Counted from the stretch's first letter, positions 9,896 through 18,808 are shown. The stretch: 64,000 nt of DNA from Nonomuraea roseoviolacea subsp. carminata (GCF_024172185.1 NZ_JAMZEC010000001.1:6913001-6977000), one strand, 5' to 3'. The notes: generated by a model not told the origin, from the sequence alone. Numbers and translations are program-made.

Positions 9896-11248
9896 ATGTT
9901 ACAACGCATCCAAACGGCCGCCGTCGTGCTCGCGATGGGAGCCGGGGGCCTGGTGCTGGCCCCGGCCGCCTCGGCCGCCGCGGCACCCGCCGTCACCAAG
10001 GTGGACGTCGATCCCGGGCCGCCGATCGTCGTCTCCGACAAGGCCGTGACGGCGACCTTCTCGTTCGCCACCAAGGACGCCGGCTCGGCCGAGCTCCAGC
10101 TCAAGCCGCCCGGCGTGAGCGCCGGCAGCCCGATCACGCTCACCTCCAAGCCGTTCGGCCAGTGGACCAGGTGGACCGGCAGCCGCGCCTTCGAGGCCAA
10201 GGACGCCGGCACGTGGAACGTCCTGGCCGTGGCGCACGGCTCGGGCGGCTCCGGCGAGAAGTCCGTCACCGGGACGTTCGAGGTCCGCAAGACGCTCGAC
10301 ACCAAGATCGTCGACTTCGACGCCGACCCCGACCGCGTCTCCCGCGGTGACACGATCAAGGTCTCCGGCACGCTGCTCGCCGGTGGCAAGGGGTACGCCG
10401 GGCAGAGCGTGACCATCACGTTCCGCGAGCAGGGCACCGACGCCTACCGGCACGTCGCCAAGGTGGCCACCGGTCCCGGCGGCGCCTTCGGCGCGCGCGT
10501 CAGGGCCGAGACCACCGGCTGGTGGCGGGCCGAGTTCGGCGGCACCACCGAGGCCGCGTCCTCCGTCAGCGACACCGACCGGGTGGACGTCAGGGCCGGC
10601 GACCGCGACACCGACATCGCCGGCTTCGACGCGGCGCCCGAGCCGGTCGACAAGGGCGACACGCTCCGCTTCACCGGCGCCCTGCGCTCCGACGGCGACG
10701 GCGTCCCGGGCCAGCGGGTCTCCGTTCTGTTCAAGGCCCAGGGCTCGGACCGCTGGGAGTACGTCACCAGCGACGTGACCGGCCGCCACGGCCGCTTCCT
10801 GGCCTCGGCCACGGCCACCGGGTCGGGCTGGTGGCGCGCCGTCTTCCGCGGCGCCCGCGGCTTCGACGGTTCCTCCAGCGACGCCGACTGGGTGCGGGTC
10901 GACCGGCCCACGCCGCCGCCGGCGGAGAAGGCCGGCACGCGCGTCGTCGCGTTCAACGCCTACCCGGAGCCGGTCAAGCGCGGCAAGTACCTGAAGGTGC
11001 GGGGCCTGCTGCAGATCGACGACGAGGGCACCTGGGAGGGGTACGCGGGCAAGGTCGCGCTGTACTTCAAGCCCGCCCACGCGCGCTCCTGGCAGTACGT
11101 CAAGACCACGCGGTCCGGTGACAGCGGCAAGCTGTGGACCAAGGTCAAGGCGTGGAAGTCGGGCTCGTGGAAGTTCGTCTACGCCGGGGACGGCGACACG
11201 TACGGCGACACCAGCCGCGCGGACTATGTGCGCGTCGTGAGGCGATAG
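9896..11248 (+). CDS. Secreted protein with three Ig-like repeat domains
   Basis: A 450-residue exported protein of unknown function. The ATG follows GAAAGGAG at proper spacing. A signal peptide (about 1-28, LVLAPAASAAAA) precedes an N-terminal beta domain (about 35-132) and three related domains of about 100 residues (134-231, 237-334, 345-450). Each repeat begins like V.FDADPDRV.RGDT..VSG and ends with GWWRA.F.G, a Ser-rich turn and D.VRV. Such domains occur in actinomycete surface and secreted proteins. No enzyme motif is visible. The third repeat is more basic and ends with the protein. A strong bidirectional terminator follows. Confidence 0.85.
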   Translation: MLQRIQTAAVVLAMGAGGLVLAPAASAAAAPAVTKVDVDPGPPIVVSDKAVTATFSFATKDAGSAELQLKPPGVSAGSPITLTSKPFGQWTRWTGSRAFEAKDAGTWNVLAVAHGSGGSGEKSVTGTFEVRKTLDTKIVDFDADPDRVSRGDTIKVSGTLLAGGKGYAGQSVTITFREQGTDAYRHVAKVATGPGGAFGARVRAETTGWWRAEFGGTTEAASSVSDTDRVDVRAGDRDTDIAGFDAAPEPVDKGDTLRFTGALRSDGDGVPGQRVSVLFKAQGSDRWEYVTSDVTGRHGRFLASATATGSGWWRAVFRGARGFDGSSSDADWVRVDRPTPPPAEKAGTRVVAFNAYPEPVKRGKYLKVRGLLQIDDEGTWEGYAGKVALYFKPAHARSWQYVKTTRSGDSGKLWTKVKAWKSGSWKFVYAGDGDTYGDTSRADYVRVVRR

Positions 11249-11266
11249 CTCTCACCGCCGCATGAG

Positions 11267-11298
11267 GTGAGGCCCGGGGCGCCCGCCCCGGGCCTCAC
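11267..11298. terminator. Bidirectional terminator between convergent genes
   Basis: GTGAGGCCCGGGGC and GCCCCGGGCCTCAC form a perfect 14-bp stem around a GCCC loop, 19 bp after one stop and 6 bp before the stop of the convergent gene. There is no T-tract, as is common for GC-rich actinomycete hairpins. Confidence 0.85.
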
Positions 11299-11303
11299 GC
11301 GTG

Positions 11304-11816
11304 TCAGTTCTGTTCGGGCGCCTTCGCCCCGAGGCTGAGGAGCATGGCCTTGATGTCGGTCATGTCACTTTCGACTCGCCCGAGACGCTGGTCCATGGTG
11401 TCGAACCGCTTGTCGATGGCCTCGAACCGCTGGTCCATGGCCTCGAACCGCTGGTCCATGGCCTCGAACCGCTGGTCGATGGCCTCAAACCGCTGGTCGA
11501 TCGCTTCAAGGCGATCGTCGATCTTCGCGAACCGGCCGTCGACCTGTTCGAAGCGGAGGTCGATGACGTCCAGCCGCTCGTTGACGTGCTGAAATCCCTG
11601 CTTCATCTCGGCGCGAGTCGTGTCGATCCGCTGGTCGAGCTTGGTGCACCGCTGGTCGAGCTTGGTGAGGACACTGCGTCCGACCAGGTCGATGCGGTCG
11701 TGCAGGGCTCCGAATCGCTCCGCGACAGGCGTGTCAGGCATGCCGCTCATCGTATGAGCCTCGAGGGTGCTGACGCGGACCTTCAGGTGTTCTACTTCCA
11801 TCCGCAGGTCGAGCAT
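11304..11816 (-). CDS. Small coiled-coil protein with heptad repeats
   Basis: 170 residues, no signal peptide and no membrane segment. The ATG has a GAAAGGAA ribosome site. From about residue 70 to 150 the sequence is a run of heptads of the RFEAIDQ/RFEAMDQ type, with hydrophobics at regular spacing and Arg/Glu/Asp between them, so a long parallel coiled coil is expected. Similar proteins are common in bacteria and often unannotated; some resemble phage or cytoskeletal spacer proteins. No function is assigned. It stands alone between a terminator and the ABC permease end. Confidence 0.75.
   Translation of the reverse strand: MLDLRMEVEHLKVRVSTLEAHTMSGMPDTPVAERFGALHDRIDLVGRSVLTKLDQRCTKLDQRIDTTRAEMKQGFQHVNERLDVIDLRFEQVDGRFAKIDDRLEAIDQRFEAIDQRFEAMDQRFEAMDQRFEAIDKRFDTMDQRLGRVESDMTDIKAMLLSLGAKAPEQN
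11391..11531. repeat. 21-bp in-frame repeats encoding heptads
   Basis: The coding strand of the coiled-coil gene repeats a 21-bp unit (top-strand core CCTCGAACCGCTGGTC). Central copies are near identical at DNA level, not only at protein level. This indicates recent slippage or recombination that lengthened the coiled coil one heptad at a time. Confidence 0.8.
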
Positions 11817-11925
11817 TGGGCGTTCCTTTCAGGGAGAAGCGGATTGGGGGGTGAACGCCGCTCCTTACGCTCACGCGGAGAAGACTACATTCGGTCACCA
11901 GTTCGTCGCACAGCGAATCCGCGAA

Positions 11926-12780
11926 CTACTCCGCGCGCCGGAACTGCGCGATGGCGGCCGTCATCAGCGCCAGTCCCAGGGCGGCCACCAGCCCCAGTTC
12001 CAGCCCCACCGGCACCTGGAGGTCGAACCACCGCACCCCCGGGTTGAGGACCGCGTCGACCTGGGCCGGGACGTCCAGGTGGCTGAAGACGGCGTGCCGC
12101 ATCGGGTCCACCGCGTACGTCATCGGGTTGACCACCGTCAGCACGTGCAGCCACGACGGCAGGTTGGCCAGCGGGAACATCGCCCCCGACAGGAACATCA
12201 TCGGCATGATCGCCATCTGCATGAGCCCGAAGAACGTCTGCATGTTCTTCATGCGCGCCGCCAGCGTCACCCCGAACGCGGTGATCGTGAACGCCGCGAG
12301 GAACATCTCCGCCAGCAGCGTCAGCATGAGCGACGGCGCGTAGGGCACCCCCACGAGCCCCGCCATGGCGAGGATGACGACGCCCTGGCCCGTGGCCACG
12401 AGGGCGCCGCCCAGGCACTTGCCCACCACGATCGCGCCGCGCGAGACCGGCGCGACGAGCATCTCGCGCAGGAAGCCGAACTCGCGGTCCCACACGATCG
12501 AGCCGGCCGAGAACATGCCGGTCATGATGACCGTCATCGAGATCATGCCCGGGTACATGAACGTGCGGAAGTCGACGCCCGGGATGGAGCCGCGCACCAG
12601 CGACCCGAGCCCCGTGCCCATGACGAACAGCCACAGCACGGGCTGCAGCAGCATGGACGCCATGCGGGTGCGGTCGTTGACGAAGCGCAGCATCTCCCGG
12701 TGCAGCACCACCTTGACCGCCCGGAGGTCGTGGCCCGCGCCGCGGGCCGGGATCCGGACGCCGATCGCCTCGGTCGCCAT
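11926..12780 (-). CDS. ABC-2 type transporter permease (DrrB-like)
   Basis: 284 residues with about six hydrophobic helices, for example residues 54-72 and the segments FLAAFTITAFGVTLAA and GLELGLVAALGLALM. It belongs to the ABC-2 permease family that exports antibiotics, lipids or polysaccharides. The motif DREFGFLREMLVAPVSR is typical of DrrB-like permeases. It follows the ATPase gene by 20 bp and completes a PadR-ATPase-permease operon. The substrate is unknown; drug efflux is a guess from the family. Confidence 0.9.
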   Translation of the reverse strand: MATEAIGVRIPARGAGHDLRAVKVVLHREMLRFVNDRTRMASMLLQPVLWLFVMGTGLGSLVRGSIPGVDFRTFMYPGMISMTVIMTGMFSAGSIVWDREFGFLREMLVAPVSRGAIVVGKCLGGALVATGQGVVILAMAGLVGVPYAPSLMLTLLAEMFLAAFTITAFGVTLAARMKNMQTFFGLMQMAIMPMMFLSGAMFPLANLPSWLHVLTVVNPMTYAVDPMRHAVFSHLDVPAQVDAVLNPGVRWFDLQVPVGLELGLVAALGLALMTAAIAQFRRAE

Positions 12781-12800
12781 CGTTCATCGCCTCGCCATCG

Positions 12801-13778
12801 TCATCGCCTGGCCATCGTGCGCATCCACGACATCGCGTCGGCGCCCGACTCGGCGTCGCGGATGGTGGAGCCGGTGTAGGACATGAACACGTCGTCCAGC
12901 GACGGCCGCGACACGCTGACCGACGTGATGGGCATGCCGAGCTCGGCGAACAGCCGCGGCACGAACTCCTCGCCGGAGGCCACGGCGAACGTCACCGCCC
13001 CCTCGTGCACGGCCGCCTCCACGCCGAACCGCTCGCGCAGGGCCGCGATGGCCCTGGCGTCGTCGCCGGTGTGGATCTGCACGCGGTCCTTGCCGACGCT
13101 GGCCTTGAGCGCCTCGGGGGAGTCGATGACCACCACCTCGCCGTGGTCGATGATCGCGATGCGGTCGCAGTACTCGGCCTCGTCCATGTAGTGCGTGGTC
13201 ATGAAGATGGTGATGTCCTCAAGACGGCGCAGCTCGTTGATGTAGCCCCAGATGGCCGAGCGCGTCTGCGGGTCGAGGCCGACGGTGGGCTCGTCGAGGA
13301 ACAGCACCCGGGGCGAGTGGAGCAGGCCGCGGGCGATCTCCAGGCGCCGCTTCATGCCGCCGGAGAACGTCATGACCTTGGCGTCCTTGCGGTCCCAGAG
13401 CGCCACCATCTCCATGACCTGCCGGATCCGGTCGCCGACGACGTTCTTCGGCACCCCGTACAGCTCGGCGTGGAAGCGGAGGTTCTGCTCGGCGCTGAGG
13501 TAGCCGTCGAGGGTGGGGTCCTGGAAGACGAGCCCGATGTTGCGGCGGACCTCGTCGCGCTCGCGGACCACGTCGTGCCCGGCGACGAGGGCGCTGCCGC
13601 CGGTGGGGTTCACCAGGGTGCACAGCATGCTGATCGTGGTGGTCTTGCCGGCGCCGTTCGGCCCGAGGAAGCCGAACACCTCGCCGGGCGCCACCTCCAG
13701 GTCGACGCCCTTGACGGCCTCGACCTTGCCGTAGTTCTTGCGTAAGCCGTGGACGGCCACGGCCGGTGCGGTGCTCAT
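12801..13778 (-). CDS. ABC transporter ATP-binding protein (DrrA-like)
   Basis: 325 residues. It has Walker A (GPNGAGKTTT), the Q-loop (VFQDPTLD), the signature FSGGMKRRLEIARGL, Walker B (VLFLDEPTVGLDP) and the switch His (TTHYMDEAEYCDR). A C-terminal extension (about 225-325) is typical of DrrA-type ATPases. Its start directly abuts the stop of the PadR gene (TGAATG), so translation is probably coupled. It should power the permease encoded next. Confidence 0.93.
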   Translation of the reverse strand: MSTAPAVAVHGLRKNYGKVEAVKGVDLEVAPGEVFGFLGPNGAGKTTTISMLCTLVNPTGGSALVAGHDVVRERDEVRRNIGLVFQDPTLDGYLSAEQNLRFHAELYGVPKNVVGDRIRQVMEMVALWDRKDAKVMTFSGGMKRRLEIARGLLHSPRVLFLDEPTVGLDPQTRSAIWGYINELRRLEDITIFMTTHYMDEAEYCDRIAIIDHGEVVVIDSPEALKASVGKDRVQIHTGDDARAIAALRERFGVEAAVHEGAVTFAVASGEEFVPRLFAELGMPITSVSVSRPSLDDVFMSYTGSTIRDAESGADAMSWMRTMARR

Positions 13779-14402
13779 TCAGCCCTCCGCCAGGATCTGG
13801 AACATGGACTTGCGCGTCTGCCTGAGCAGGTTCTTGGCCTCGGCGACCTGCCGGTCGTTGGCCGTGTGCGTCAGATGGACGAACGCCTCGCCGAGCTGGC
13901 CCCACAGCAGCCGCAGCTCGTGGCGGTCCTCGGGGATCGTGCGGGCGACCTCGTCCCAGGGCGCCGAGTCGCGCAGGTGGCGCTCGGCGTGCTCACGGCC
14001 CCGCTCGGTCAGCCGGTACGCGCGCCGGCCGCCGCCCTCCTCGCCGATGATCAGGCCCTCGTCCTCCAGTTGCTGGAGCGCGGGATAGACCGAGCCGGGG
14101 CTGGGCCGCCAGATCCCGCGGCTGCGCGACTCGATGTCCTGGATCATCTGGTAGCCGTTCTTCGGCTCCTCGGCGAGCAGGCTGAGCAGCGCCGCGCGCA
14201 CGTCGCCGCGCCGGACGCGGGGCGCCTCGCCCTCCCAGCCCGGCGGGATGTCGGGCAGATGCAGATGCGGCGGTGGCGGCGGTGGCGGCGGCGGACCCGG
14301 AGGTCCGGGGTGGGGGCCAGGGTGATGGCCGTGGTGGGGGCCCGGGGGGACGGGCGGGAACGGCGGGTGGTCGCGCCAGTCATGGGGGTCGAACGTCATC
14401 AT
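13779..14402 (-). CDS. PadR-family regulator with His/Pro-rich N-terminal extension
   Basis: The ATG at 14402 has a GGAGAGG ribosome site; an in-frame TTG 12 nt upstream would overlap it. The 207-residue product has an unusual first 55 residues rich in His and Pro (HHGHHPGPHPGPP, then nine prolines, then HLHLP). The PadR winged helix follows (ALLSLLAEEPKNGYQMIQDI; PSPGSVYPALQQLEDEGLI; GGGRRAYRLTERG) and a C-terminal dimer helix. PadR proteins commonly repress adjacent drug-efflux ABC operons and respond to the exported compound. The His run could bind metal, but that is speculation. It is the first gene of the operon. Confidence 0.9.
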   Translation of the reverse strand: MMTFDPHDWRDHPPFPPVPPGPHHGHHPGPHPGPPGPPPPPPPPPHLHLPDIPPGWEGEAPRVRRGDVRAALLSLLAEEPKNGYQMIQDIESRSRGIWRPSPGSVYPALQQLEDEGLIIGEEGGGRRAYRLTERGREHAERHLRDSAPWDEVARTIPEDRHELRLLWGQLGEAFVHLTHTANDRQVAEAKNLLRQTRKSMFQILAEG

Positions 14403-14410
14403 GATCCTCT

Positions 14411-14451
14411 CCAACTATCGAGATACTGTGACGATATATCTAGATAGTTGG
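14411..14451. promoter_or_regulatory. PadR-operon operator dyad
   Basis: CCAACTATCGAGA (14411-14423) and TCTAGATAGTTGG (14439-14451) are 13-bp inverted arms with one mismatch. The right arm overlaps a perfect TATCTAGATA palindrome. The dyad begins 9 bp from the PadR start codon and is AT-rich against a GC-rich background, as expected for an autoregulated PadR promoter. Confidence 0.7.
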
Positions 14452-14488
14452 CAGAACAATGCCCCATCCGGGGTGAGTGCGACAAAAA

Positions 14489-14519
14489 GCGGCGGTGTTA
14501 GCGGGCGTTAACAGCGGCG
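14489..14519 (-). terminator. Possible intrinsic terminator of the TetR gene
   Basis: Read on the minus strand, an imperfect stem of about 14 bp with three mismatches overlaps the TetR stop codon and is followed by TTTTT. A T-run is rare in this window, which makes it a plausible Rho-independent terminator. Confidence 0.4.
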
Positions 14520-15106
14520 TCTACGGCGGCCCGCGCCATCGCGCGCAGCAGCGGCCGCATGTCGCGCGCCGGAAGCTCGCCCGCGCTGTGCGGGGTCGAG
14601 TTCAGCAGCCCGAAGACCGCGTGGGTGGCGGCGCGCAGGCGGGCCGCCGGGCAGCCCGGGTGCAGCTCGGCCAGCACGGTCACCCACTCCTCGACGTACA
14701 GGCGCTGTAGCCGGCGGATCCGGCGCCGGTGCGGCTCGGGCACGTTGCCCAGCTCCCGGTCGTGCACGGTGATCAGCGCCGGCTGCTCCAGCGCGAAGGT
14801 GATCTGCACGTCGAGCAGCGCGTCCAGCGTCTCGGCCGAGGAGGCGGCCGGTGTCGCGGTGGAGGTGACGACGGCCGCGGCCGACTCGCGCAGCCGCGAG
14901 CTGACGTCGAGCAGCATCTCGGCCAGCAGCGCCTCCTTGCCCGCGAAGTGCCGGTAGAGCGCGGGGCCGGAGACGCCGACCGCCGCGCCGATGTCCTCGA
15001 TCGACACCCCGTGGAAGCCTCGGGCGGCGAACAGCCGGGCCGCGGCGTCGAGGATCTCGGCGCGCCGGTTGCCGCGATTGCGGGTAGGGGTACGGGCGGT
15101 CGTCAC
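14498..15106 (-). CDS. TetR-family regulator of the leucine/isovalerate operon
   Basis: 202 residues from a GTG. The N-terminal TetR helix-turn-helix (ILDAAARLFAARGFHGVSIEDIGAAVGVSGPALYRHFAGKE, given here in parts: GVSIEDIG, ALYRHFAGKE) is followed by a ligand-binding domain typical of actinomycete acyl-CoA regulators. It diverges from the methylcrotonyl-CoA carboxylase operon across 64 bp and so probably represses it until an acyl-CoA intermediate accumulates. Ligand and operator are not proven. Confidence 0.87.
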   Translation of the reverse strand: MTTARTPTRNRGNRRAEILDAAARLFAARGFHGVSIEDIGAAVGVSGPALYRHFAGKEALLAEMLLDVSSRLRESAAAVVTSTATPAASSAETLDALLDVQITFALEQPALITVHDRELGNVPEPHRRRIRRLQRLYVEEWVTVLAELHPGCPAARLRAATHAVFGLLNSTPHSAGELPARDMRPLLRAMARAAVDAAVNAR

Positions 15107-15127
15107 GTCTCACATGCTAGACGGTTA

Positions 15128-15135
15128 CGTTAACG
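15128..15135. promoter_or_regulatory. Short palindrome in the TetR/MCC divergent promoter
   Basis: CGTTAACG, inside TTACGTTAACGATGAC, is the only clear dyad in the 64-bp spacer between TetR and the carboxylase operon. It is short for a TetR site, so the assignment is tentative. Confidence 0.35.
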
Positions 15136-15170
15136 ATGACTAACATCTCGAACAGGACGAGAGGGGAGTC

Positions 15171-16739
15171 ATGAGCGACTGGCCCGTGCTGAGGTCGTCG
15201 GCCGACCCCGGCGGCGAGGACTTCAAGCGCAACGCCGAGCACAACGAGCGGCTCGCCGCGGAGCTGCTCGAACGGCTCGCGGCCGCGGCCCAGGGCGGCC
15301 CCGAGCGGGCGCGCCGCCGCCACGTCGAGCGCGGCAAGCTGCTGCCACGCGACCGGGTGGACGGCCTGCTCGACCCCGGCTCGCGCTTCCTGGAGCTGTC
15401 GCCGCTGGCCGCCAACGGCCTCTACGACGACCAGGCGCCCGCGGCCGGCATCATCACCGGCGTCGGCCGGGTCTCCGGGCGCGAGTGCGTGGTCGTGGCC
15501 AACGACGCCACCGTCAAGGGCGGCACGTACTATCCGATCACCGTCAAGAAGCACCTGCGCGCGCAGGAGGTGGCGCTGCACAACCGCCTGCCCTGCGTCT
15601 ACCTCGTCGACTCCGGCGGCGCCTTCCTGCCCAAGCAGGACGAGGTCTTCCCCGACCGGGAGCACTTCGGCCGCATCTTCTACAACCAGGCCACGATGTC
15701 CGCGCAGGGCATCCCGCAGATCGCCGCGGTCCTCGGCTCCTGCACGGCGGGCGGCGCGTACGTGCCCGCCATGAGCGACGAGGCCGTCATCGTCCGCGAC
15801 CAGGGCACCATCTTCCTCGGCGGCCCGCCCCTGGTGAAGGCCGCCACGGGCGAGGAGGTCAGCGCCGAGGAGCTGGGCGGCGGCGACCTGCACGCCCGGG
15901 TCAGCGGCGTCACCGACCACCTGGCCGCCGACGACGCCCACGCGCTGGCCATCGTCCGCGACATCGTCTCCACGCTCGCGCCCCGCGCGCCCAGGCCCTG
16001 GCCGGTGACCGCGCCCGAAGAGCCGCGCCACGACCCGCGCGAGCTGTACGGCATCGTGCCCGGCGACACCCGGCAGCCGTACGACGTCCGCGAGATCATC
16101 GCGCGCGTCGTGGACGGGTCGCGCTTCCTGGAGTTCAAGGCCGAGTACGGCCCGACGCTCGTCACCGGCTTCGCGCACGTTCACGGCCACCCGGTCGGCA
16201 TCGTCGCCAACAACGGCATCCTGTTCAGCGAGTCGGCGCTCAAGGGCGCCCACTTCATCGAGCTGTGCGACCAGCGCGGCATCCCGCTGGTGTTCCTGCA
16301 GAACATCAGCGGCTTCATGGTCGGCAAGGCGTACGAGGCGGGCGGCATCGCCAAGCACGGCGCCAAGATGGTCACGGCCGTCTCCTGTGCCCGGGTGCCG
16401 AAGTTCACCGTCGTCATCGGCGGCTCGTTCGGCGCGGGCAACTACGCGATGGCCGGGCGGGCGTACTCGCCGCGCTTCCTGTGGATGTGGCCGAACGCCC
16501 GCATCTCGGTCATGGGCGGCGAGCAGGCGGCCAACGTCCTGACCACGGTCGGCTCCGCCGACGCCGACGCCATCCGTGCCCAGTACGAGCACCAGGGCAA
16601 TCCGTACTACTCGACGGCCCGGCTGTGGGACGACGGCGTGATCGACCCGGTCGACACCCGCACCGTCCTCGGCCTGGCCCTGTCCGCGGCGGCCAACGCC
16701 CCGCTCGAACCCGTCCGCTACGGCGTCTTCCGGATGTGA
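15171..16739 (+). CDS. Methylcrotonyl-CoA carboxylase beta (carboxyltransferase) subunit
   Basis: 522 residues with the crotonase-fold halves of biotin-dependent carboxyltransferases. Motifs characteristic of the methylcrotonyl-CoA enzyme are present: NDATVKGGTYYPITVKKHLR, YLVDSGGAFLPKQDEVFPD and an oxyanion region GSCTAGGAYVPAMSDE. It transfers CO2 from biotin to 3-methylcrotonyl-CoA in leucine breakdown, acting with the alpha subunit encoded 8 bp downstream. HMG-CoA lyase and acyl-CoA dehydrogenase follow in the same direction, which supports this substrate. The ATG follows an AGGGGAG-type site. Confidence 0.93.
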   Translation: MSDWPVLRSSADPGGEDFKRNAEHNERLAAELLERLAAAAQGGPERARRRHVERGKLLPRDRVDGLLDPGSRFLELSPLAANGLYDDQAPAAGIITGVGRVSGRECVVVANDATVKGGTYYPITVKKHLRAQEVALHNRLPCVYLVDSGGAFLPKQDEVFPDREHFGRIFYNQATMSAQGIPQIAAVLGSCTAGGAYVPAMSDEAVIVRDQGTIFLGGPPLVKAATGEEVSAEELGGGDLHARVSGVTDHLAADDAHALAIVRDIVSTLAPRAPRPWPVTAPEEPRHDPRELYGIVPGDTRQPYDVREIIARVVDGSRFLEFKAEYGPTLVTGFAHVHGHPVGIVANNGILFSESALKGAHFIELCDQRGIPLVFLQNISGFMVGKAYEAGGIAKHGAKMVTAVSCARVPKFTVVIGGSFGAGNYAMAGRAYSPRFLWMWPNARISVMGGEQAANVLTTVGSADADAIRAQYEHQGNPYYSTARLWDDGVIDPVDTRTVLGLALSAAANAPLEPVRYGVFRM

Positions 16740-16747
16740 CCGCGCGC

Positions 16748-18808
16748 ATGAGTCCTTCGCTGTTCGACACCGTCCTCGTCGCCAACCGCGGCGAGATCGC
16801 CGTCCGGGTGATCCGGACGCTGCGCCGGCTCGGCATCGCGTCCGTGGCCGTGCACACCGCCTCGGACGCGGGTGCGCGGCACGTCATGGACGCCGACCAA
16901 GCCCTCCAGATCCCGAAATATCTGGATATGGAGGCGATTGTCGCGGCGGCCCAGGCGTCCGGCGCCCAGGCCGTCCATCCCGGCTACGGGTTCCTCGCCG
17001 AGAACGCCGCCTTCGCCCGCCGCTGCGCCGAGGCCGGGCTGGTCTTCGTCGGCCCGCCGCCCGAGGCCATCGACGCCATGGGCGACAAGATCCGCGCCAA
17101 GGCCACCGTGTCGGCCGCCGGCGTGCCCGTCGTCCCGGGCGCCGCCGAGCCCGCCGAGTCGCTGGCCGGCTGGGCCGACTTCCCGGCCCTGATCAAGCCC
17201 TCCGCGGGCGGCGGCGGCAAGGGCATGGTGCTGGTCCACTCGGCCGCCGAGCTGCCCGAGGCCATCGAGTCGGCCCGCCGTACGGCCCGTGCCGCGTTCG
17301 GCGACGACACGCTGCTCATCGAGCGCTACGTGGCCAACCCCCGCCACATCGAGATCCAGGTGCTGGCCGACGCCCACGGCGGCGTCGTCCACCTTGGCGA
17401 GCGCGAGTGCAGCCTCCAGCGCCGCCACCAGAAGATCGTCGAGGAGGCGCCGTCGCCGTTCGTGGACGAGAGCCTGCGCGCCCGCATGGGCGCGGCGGCC
17501 GTCGAGGCGGCCCGCTCGGTCGGCTACACGGGGGCCGGCACGGTCGAGTTCATCGTGGACGGCACGACCGGCGAGCACCACTTCATGGAGATGAACACCC
17601 GTCTCCAGGTGGAGCACCCCGTCACCGAGCTGGTCACCGGCCTCGACCTGGTCGAGCTCCAGCTCCGGGTGGCGGCGGGCGAGCCCCTGCCCTTCGGCCA
17701 GCAGGACGTACGGCTGCGCGGCCACGCCGTGGAGGCCCGCGTCTACGCCGAGGACCCCGCGCGCGGCTTCCTGCCGACGGGCGGGCGCGTCCTCGCCCTG
17801 AGCGAGCCCGCGGGCGAGGGCGTCCGGGTCGACTCCGGCCTGTCCGAGGGCATGGTCGTGGGCAGCGAGTTCGACCCCATGCTGGCCAAGGTGATCGCCT
17901 GGGCGCCGTCCAGGGACGCGGCGCTGCTGCGGCTGGACCAGGCGCTGGCCCGCACCGCCGTGCTCGGCCTCACCACGAACGTCCCGTTCCTGCGCGCCCT
18001 CGTCACCCATCCGGCGGTCCGCTCCGGCGCGATGGACACCGGGCTGGTCGAGCGGGTCCTGCCCGACCTGCCGCTCGCCGGCGAGCCGCCCGCCAAGGCG
18101 CTGGCGGCCGCCGCGCTGGCCTTCCACGCGCTGCCCCAGGGCGCCGACCCGTGGGAGGTCACCGACGGCTGGCGGGTCGGCGCGCGGGCGTGGACGACGT
18201 GGCGGCTGGAGTCGCGCGGCGGGGTGCACGCCGTCCAGGCGCGCGGCCTGCCGTACGAGGCGGCCGAGGTACGCGTACCCGGAGACGGCCCTGGCGCCCA
18301 CCCCGGCGGCGGTCCCGCGGCCCACCCCGGCGGCGGTCCCGCCGTCCATCCCGGTGACGGCCCTGACGGCCGGTCCGGCGACGGCGCAGATCAGGGCACG
18401 CCCGCGCGGATCCGGCGCGACGGCTCCCGCCTTTCCGTCACCCTCGGCGGGCGCACCGGCCACTACGCCTGCGCCCGCGACGGCGACACGCTCTGGCTCG
18501 GCCGCGACGGCTCCGCCTGGGCGTTCACCCGCCACCTCATCGGCGACCCCGGCGACCGCCCCGGCGCGGCGGGCACGGGCGACGGCGTCGTCCGCAGCCC
18601 CATGCCCGGCACCGTGCTCGTGGTCAAGGTCCAGGCGGGCGACCTGGTCGCCGAGGGGGAGCCGCTGCTCATCGTGGAGGCCATGAAGATGGAGCACACC
18701 GTCACCGCCCCGCTCGCCGGCCGCGTCACCGAGTTGCCGGCCCAGGCCGGCCGTCCGGTCGACATGGACGCCGTCCTCGCCGTCGTCACGCCCGAGGAGG
18801 AGTCGTGA
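16748..18808 (+). CDS. Methylcrotonyl-CoA carboxylase alpha (biotin carboxylase + BCCP)
   Basis: 686 residues. The biotin carboxylase part (about 1-450) begins LVANRGEIAVRVIRTLRRLG, with an ATP-grasp loop (GGGGKGM) and EMNTRLQVEHPVTE. The C-terminal biotinyl domain has EAMKMEHT with the biotinylated Lys near residue 647. Between them is a domain broken by a repeated Gly/Pro/His linker (AHPGGGP units, about 510-540), which looks like a slippage product. The stop shares one base with the next ATG. It works with the beta subunit just upstream. Confidence 0.93.
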   Translation: MSPSLFDTVLVANRGEIAVRVIRTLRRLGIASVAVHTASDAGARHVMDADQALQIPKYLDMEAIVAAAQASGAQAVHPGYGFLAENAAFARRCAEAGLVFVGPPPEAIDAMGDKIRAKATVSAAGVPVVPGAAEPAESLAGWADFPALIKPSAGGGGKGMVLVHSAAELPEAIESARRTARAAFGDDTLLIERYVANPRHIEIQVLADAHGGVVHLGERECSLQRRHQKIVEEAPSPFVDESLRARMGAAAVEAARSVGYTGAGTVEFIVDGTTGEHHFMEMNTRLQVEHPVTELVTGLDLVELQLRVAAGEPLPFGQQDVRLRGHAVEARVYAEDPARGFLPTGGRVLALSEPAGEGVRVDSGLSEGMVVGSEFDPMLAKVIAWAPSRDAALLRLDQALARTAVLGLTTNVPFLRALVTHPAVRSGAMDTGLVERVLPDLPLAGEPPAKALAAAALAFHALPQGADPWEVTDGWRVGARAWTTWRLESRGGVHAVQARGLPYEAAEVRVPGDGPGAHPGGGPAAHPGGGPAVHPGDGPDGRSGDGADQGTPARIRRDGSRLSVTLGGRTGHYACARDGDTLWLGRDGSAWAFTRHLIGDPGDRPGAAGTGDGVVRSPMPGTVLVVKVQAGDLVAEGEPLLIVEAMKMEHTVTAPLAGRVTELPAQAGRPVDMDAVLAVVTPEEES
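18280..18375. repeat. 24-bp repeats encoding a Gly/Pro/His linker
   Basis: Units like GCCCACCCCGGCGGCGGTCC recur about three to four times with small differences, near 18296-18360. They insert APHPGGGP-like residues between the carboxylase and biotinyl regions without breaking the frame. Confidence 0.65.
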
